Source: Catellicoccus marimammalium M35/04/3
Lineage (GTDB): Bacteria > Bacillota > Bacilli > Lactobacillales > Catellicoccaceae
Assembly: GCF_000313915.1 (NCBI RefSeq)
Contig: NZ_AMYT01000008.1
Coordinates: forward strand, 42,088-106,087
Reading direction: 5' to 3'
Length of the DNA: 64,000 nucleotides
This document shows, one piece after another, positions 61,083-64,000 of this stretch. The translations under genes and the position numbers were made by a program. The notes below the pieces were generated by a model. It saw nothing but the letters and a program-made list of their open reading frames with translations, did not search any database and was not told the DNA's origin. Numbering within the stretch: the stretch's first letter is position 1; every line of letters begins with the position of its first letter.

Positions 61083-61706
61083 TTAATTCTCCTGACGTTT
61101 TCCTGAAAAGTAGCGTTGTGCTTCTCGAATTTCATCACGAATCTCAGACATTTCTTCATCTAAGCGATAAGAAGCTTCCGCTGCACGACGTAGACGATGA
61201 CGAATTTCTTCTGGATATTCTCCTTGATATTTATAATTTAAAGAATGTTCAATCGTTGCCCAGAAATTCATAGACAAAGTACGAATTTGAATCTCTGCAT
61301 AAACTTTTTTTGTTCCTGTAATTAACTCTACAGGATATTCAATAATCAAATGGTAGGAACGATAACCACTTTCCTTTGTATTGGAAATGTAGTCGACTTC
61401 TTTAACAACTTTCATATCATTACGCTCTTTTAATAGCGAAATCACTTCATAAATATCATCGACAAATTGACACATAATGCGTAATCCTGCGATATCTTGC
61501 ATTTCTTCTTCGATATTTTCTAAGGCAATATTACGACGTTCGCATTTATCTAAAATACTTTCTTTTGTTTTTAAACGACCCGTCACAAATTCAATGGGCG
61601 CATGTGTTTTTTGTTCTTGATATTGTTTGCGAATTCCTTTAAGTTTTACCTTTAATTCGGTTACTGCTTGCTCATAAGGCGCTAAAAATTCTTTCCAATT
61701 TTCCAT
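61083..61706 (-). CDS. relQ: Small (p)ppGpp synthetase, RelQ type
   Basis: 207 residues, synthetase domain only. Recognisable blocks: EFVTGRLKTKESI, LRIMCQFVDDIYEV, DYISNTKESGYRSYHLIIEYP, EIQIRTLSMNFWATIEHSLNYKY (core about 138-152). No hydrolase, TGS or ACT domain, as in Bacillus YjbM/SAS1. Makes the alarmone from GTP and ATP in wall stress responses. First gene of the operon relQ-nadK-rluD-like; GAGAGGAGG precedes the ATG. Confidence 0.95.
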   Translation of the reverse strand: MENWKEFLAPYEQAVTELKVKLKGIRKQYQEQKTHAPIEFVTGRLKTKESILDKCERRNIALENIEEEMQDIAGLRIMCQFVDDIYEVISLLKERNDMKVVKEVDYISNTKESGYRSYHLIIEYPVELITGTKKVYAEIQIRTLSMNFWATIEHSLNYKYQGEYPEEIRHRLRRAAEASYRLDEEMSEIRDEIREAQRYFSGKRQEN

Positions 61707-61833
61707 TTCGTTCCTCCTCTCTTGATACCATGTATCATTCTATCATATTTTTTCTGAAAAATTCTTACTTTCTTCTTTTCCAAAAGAAAAATGATAAAAT
61801 GGAAAGAGAAAGCAAAGAAAGGATCGTTATACG

Positions 61834-62424
61834 ATGGAATCATTAGAAATTGAATTTAAAACCCTATTAACAAAAGAAGAATTTGAACATTTAGTCTACA
61901 CCTTCCCAAAAGCCAAAAAAGAAATTCAAACGAATATTTATTTTGACACCCCAGATCATCAAATTAAAGATCAACACAGTGCTTTTCGCTTGCGTATGTT
62001 TGAACATACTGGTGAATGGACATTAAAAGTAAAAACCAAAGAAGGAAACATCGAACATACTTTTCCTCTTACAAAAGCACAACACGCGTTAATTGCTGAA
62101 AATAAAGTTTCTCCACTAACTCTCCTTCCAGAAGAGATGAAAAAAGAATTGGTCTACCGTAATATCTGTCTAGACCAATTACAAATTTTAGCCGAATTAA
62201 CAACCGAACGTTGGGAAGAAAAATTGAGTAATGAGGCAGTAATTATGATTGACCACAGTTTCTATCATGGAAAAGAAGATTACGAATTAGAGATAGAAGT
62301 CACCGATGAAATCGAAGGAAAATCCTATTTTGAAGCCTTTTTAAACCATTTTCACCTTCCTTATCGTCCATCGATGCCAAAAATCGCTCGTGCAAGCCAA
62401 GCAAACAGCTTAAAAGAAAATTAA
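61834..62424 (+). CDS. CYTH domain protein (YjbK-like)
   Basis: 196 residues starting MESLEIEFKTLL, with the ExExK signature of CYTH triphosphate-tunnel enzymes; other conserved basics are in FRLRMF, WTLKVKTKEG and YELEIEVTD. Members cleave inorganic triphosphate or related compounds; YjbK is unassigned. Divergent from relQ, matching the conserved yjbK-yjbM proximity. The VTC domain at 49.4-50.1 kb is a distant relative. Confidence 0.88.
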   Translation: MESLEIEFKTLLTKEEFEHLVYTFPKAKKEIQTNIYFDTPDHQIKDQHSAFRLRMFEHTGEWTLKVKTKEGNIEHTFPLTKAQHALIAENKVSPLTLLPEEMKKELVYRNICLDQLQILAELTTERWEEKLSNEAVIMIDHSFYHGKEDYELEIEVTDEIEGKSYFEAFLNHFHLPYRPSMPKIARASQANSLKEN

Positions 62425-62500
62425 TAGTCACTTTTCTTGCTCCTAATTTTCCTTTTCGCTAAAATAGAGTTAGACCAATATGAAGAGGAGGAAAATGGAT

Positions 62501-63082
62501 ATGGTAGAAATTTATTGTTTTATCAATCCAATGGATGTTTGTAGTGTTAAGAGAACTGAATATATTTATGATTTAATTCAACAGCAAGAACAAAAATATA
62601 AGTTTCACATCATTCCCATTACCAACTTCAATTTAATTTGTGATTATGTACAAAAGAATACAACCAATCGTTGTTTGAAAAATTATAATCATGGAATGGA
62701 TACTGTATATAATCTAGCTCTTGATTATGAAGCTCTTGCGACTCTTAATCGTTGTAAGGCAGCAAAATATCTCCGAGATATCAATCCTTTATTACAGGAA
62801 GTTCCCTATTCACGTGAGCTTTCAGATCAAGTATTGCGCTCTTTAGATATTTGTTTACCTCGTTTTTATAAACGTAAAGGTTCTGCCTTAACTAAAGAAA
62901 GAGTACAACGAAATCAAGAATTAGCCCAACAAATGGGAGTAACAAGTTTACCTTCCCATATCATTTTTAATTTTAATGTCGATCAAGATTATGGGATTGT
63001 CCTTGATGCAAATGAGGACATTCATTTAATGGAAAATTTATTAGAAGAGCCTTCCATTGAAAAAGCGGTTTCTTCTTTATAA
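62501..63082 (+). CDS. spxH: DsbA-fold adaptor protein, YjbH/SpxH-like
   Basis: 193 residues from the ATG at 62501, nine bases after GAGGAGG; two in-frame ATGs upstream are too close to or before the RBS. The protein starts YCFINPMDVCSVKR, like the FVNPLS start of YjbH, and has the MGVTSLPSHIIFNF block with the cis-Pro of the thioredoxin fold. In Bacillus the protein delivers Spx to ClpXP and belongs to the same yjb cluster. The CxxC motif is absent. Confidence 0.75.
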   Translation: MVEIYCFINPMDVCSVKRTEYIYDLIQQQEQKYKFHIIPITNFNLICDYVQKNTTNRCLKNYNHGMDTVYNLALDYEALATLNRCKAAKYLRDINPLLQEVPYSRELSDQVLRSLDICLPRFYKRKGSALTKERVQRNQELAQQMGVTSLPSHIIFNFNVDQDYGIVLDANEDIHLMENLLEEPSIEKAVSSL

Positions 63083-63100
63083 GTAAAAAGAGTAGTTTAA

Positions 63101-63275
63101 TGAAGTGAACTCTAAAAGTCAGACACATATTTAAATTTTTAGTAAACTTATATTCACTTCATATCCGTAACCTGAGTTCTATATTCAATAGGACTCAGGT
63201 TATTTAATTTTATTTTGATTCAATCATTGTTGTAATAATCAATATATTTTTTAATTGCTTGAATAAGTGCTCTTA
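63101..63275 (-). pseudogene. Remnant of an IS3-family transposase (OrfB C-terminus)
   Basis: The minus strand from 63275 reads QAIKKYIDYYNND, then an in-frame TGA (63220-63222) where family members have Arg, then IKIKLNNLSPIEYRTQ and a stop at 63154-63156. This is the conserved C-terminus of IS150/IS861-type integrases. The sequence TGAAGTGAACTCTAAAAGTC (63101-63120) resembles the IS right end. Everything upstream is decayed; the stretch 63276-63407 shows no intact frame. Confidence 0.75.
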
Positions 63276-63407
63276 TAAAAGAATATAATCATTTAGTTTT
63301 AGACTCCAAATCAACTGATAAATTCCTAATTCATTAATTAGACATAAAGAATAAAATTCTTTAACTATATATCTAGATTTCTTATTTTTACTTTTTACTT
63401 AATCGAA

Positions 63408-63447
63408 TAAAAATAACCCCCAAAAGTTTTCTCTAACTTTTGAGGGT
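63408..63447 (-). terminator. Terminator of the HxlR regulator gene
   Basis: CAAAAGTT (63421-63428) with AACTTTTG (63435-63442), extended by CCCC/GGG on the outer side; the minus strand continues TTATTTTTATT. Confidence 0.75.
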
Positions 63448-63476
63448 CATGTCAGTATTGCTTCCTTTTTTCTATT

Positions 63477-63842
63477 TTAAAAGACAGGAGGTAGCTCATC
63501 TACTTCTTCCAATTCATTCTTTTTAACAAACTCTTCTCCCCAATCACAAACCGCATCCACTACCGGAGCTAAGTCATGCCCAATTTCTGTTAAATGATAT
63601 TCTACTTTGGGTGGAACAACAGGATAAACGGTACGTTCAATAATCCCATCTTCTTCTAATTCACGTAATTGACGAATTAACATTCGTTGTGTGACTTGAG
63701 GCATATATTTATTTAGTTCACTTAGTCGTAGTGGTTCATAATGTAATAAATGCCAAACAATAGGAATTTTCCATTTTCCCCCAATTACTGAAATTGCTAA
63801 ATCTTTTGGATTATAAAATCCTCTATCTTTATATAAATACAT
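63477..63842 (-). CDS. HxlR family winged-helix transcriptional regulator
   Basis: 121 residues with the HxlR landmarks: AISVIGGKWKIPIVWHLL (about 16-33), LRLSELNKYMPQVTQRMLIRQLRELEEDGIIER with the recognition helix, PPKVEYHLTEIG and a C-terminal WGEEF. Typically regulates redox or detoxification genes; target unknown. AAGGAGG is 12 bases before the ATG. It has its own terminator. Confidence 0.92.
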   Translation of the reverse strand: MYLYKDRGFYNPKDLAISVIGGKWKIPIVWHLLHYEPLRLSELNKYMPQVTQRMLIRQLRELEEDGIIERTVYPVVPPKVEYHLTEIGHDLAPVVDAVCDWGEEFVKKNELEEVDELPPVF

Positions 63843-63919
63843 CCTTCATCATCTCCTCCTTTATTGTATCATAAGTATCAAATATCTTTTTTCGTCAGTA
63901 TGCTCTTTTATTTATTTTA

Positions 63920-63950
63920 TAAAAAAACCTAGGATAGAAATCCTAGGTTT
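63920..63950 (-). terminator. Terminator of a minus-strand gene beyond the window
   Basis: AAACCTAGGA (63925-63934) with TCCTAGGTTT (63941-63950); the T-run is on the minus strand, so it ends a transcript entering from the right edge. Nothing else is seen up to 64000. Confidence 0.65.
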
Positions 63951-64000
63951 CAGAGGTTTTTCAGAGTGGAAAAATAGTCTAGAAAGATTTTTTAGTTAGA

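Overview
The window looks like a chromosomal stretch from a low-GC Gram-positive coccus or rod of the Lactobacillales, most like the Enterococcaceae. The evidence is a mevalonate-pathway HMG-CoA reductase of the enterococcal MvaE type, WxL-domain surface proteins with their DUF916 partners, class C sortase pili, an LtaS lipoteichoic acid synthase, a choloylglycine (bile salt/penicillin V) hydrolase, strong AGGAGG ribosome binding sites and the Bacillus-type yjbH-yjbK-yjbM-yjbN-yjbO neighbourhood. I cannot fix the genus from the sequence alone.

Layout. Positions 1-5.9 kb hold the end of a thiolase overlapping the HMG-CoA reductase gene, a lipid kinase, a bile salt hydrolase-family enzyme, rlmN and a lipoyl-carrier/Spx-like pair. 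Positions 5.9-12.8 kb are a five-gene pilus operon on the minus strand (class C sortase, class A-like sortase, a signal-peptidase-like protein, a large LPNTG adhesin, an LPKTG backbone pilin). Positions 12.8-28.8 kb are mostly housekeeping: TDT transporter, corA, tRNA thiolation, rsuA, mltG-greA, pgi, a flavoprotein, an SDR, several small membrane proteins, and polA-ybaK-aroD-rlmI-like packed with overlaps. Positions 28.9-42.7 kb hold cell-envelope and transport genes: ltaS, a zinc-binding lipoprotein, L-serine dehydratase, a GT2, a GH73/LysM/M23 hydrolase, rodA, a phospholipase D-like protein, a YfcC transporter and a nitroreductase.

Positions 42.7-50.1 kb are the most unusual coding locus: a tight minus-strand operon with a VTC-type (polyphosphate polymerase-like) domain, DUF4956 membrane protein, CotH-kinase-like protein, membrane-anchored glycosidase-like protein, HEAT-like protein and processive GT2. 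Together these suggest synthesis and modification of an undescribed surface polymer. Just upstream, between this operon and a WxL locus, there is a strongly structured candidate non-coding RNA with its own near-consensus promoter and terminator (about 50522-50690, minus), and a second candidate small RNA on the plus strand (about 50391-50466).

Positions 50.7-56.6 kb are a WxL surface-protein locus (two DUF916 proteins, an LRR/BspA-like WxL protein, a small WxL protein, two small membrane proteins, one of which resembles the small LPXTG protein of such loci but has lost the motif). Positions 56.9-64 kb return to housekeeping: ftsK, tRNA-Lys(CTT), rluD-like, nadK, relQ, a CYTH protein, a YjbH/SpxH-like adaptor, a decayed IS3-family transposase end and an HxlR regulator. 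Terminator hairpins separate nearly all transcription units and support the operon boundaries given.
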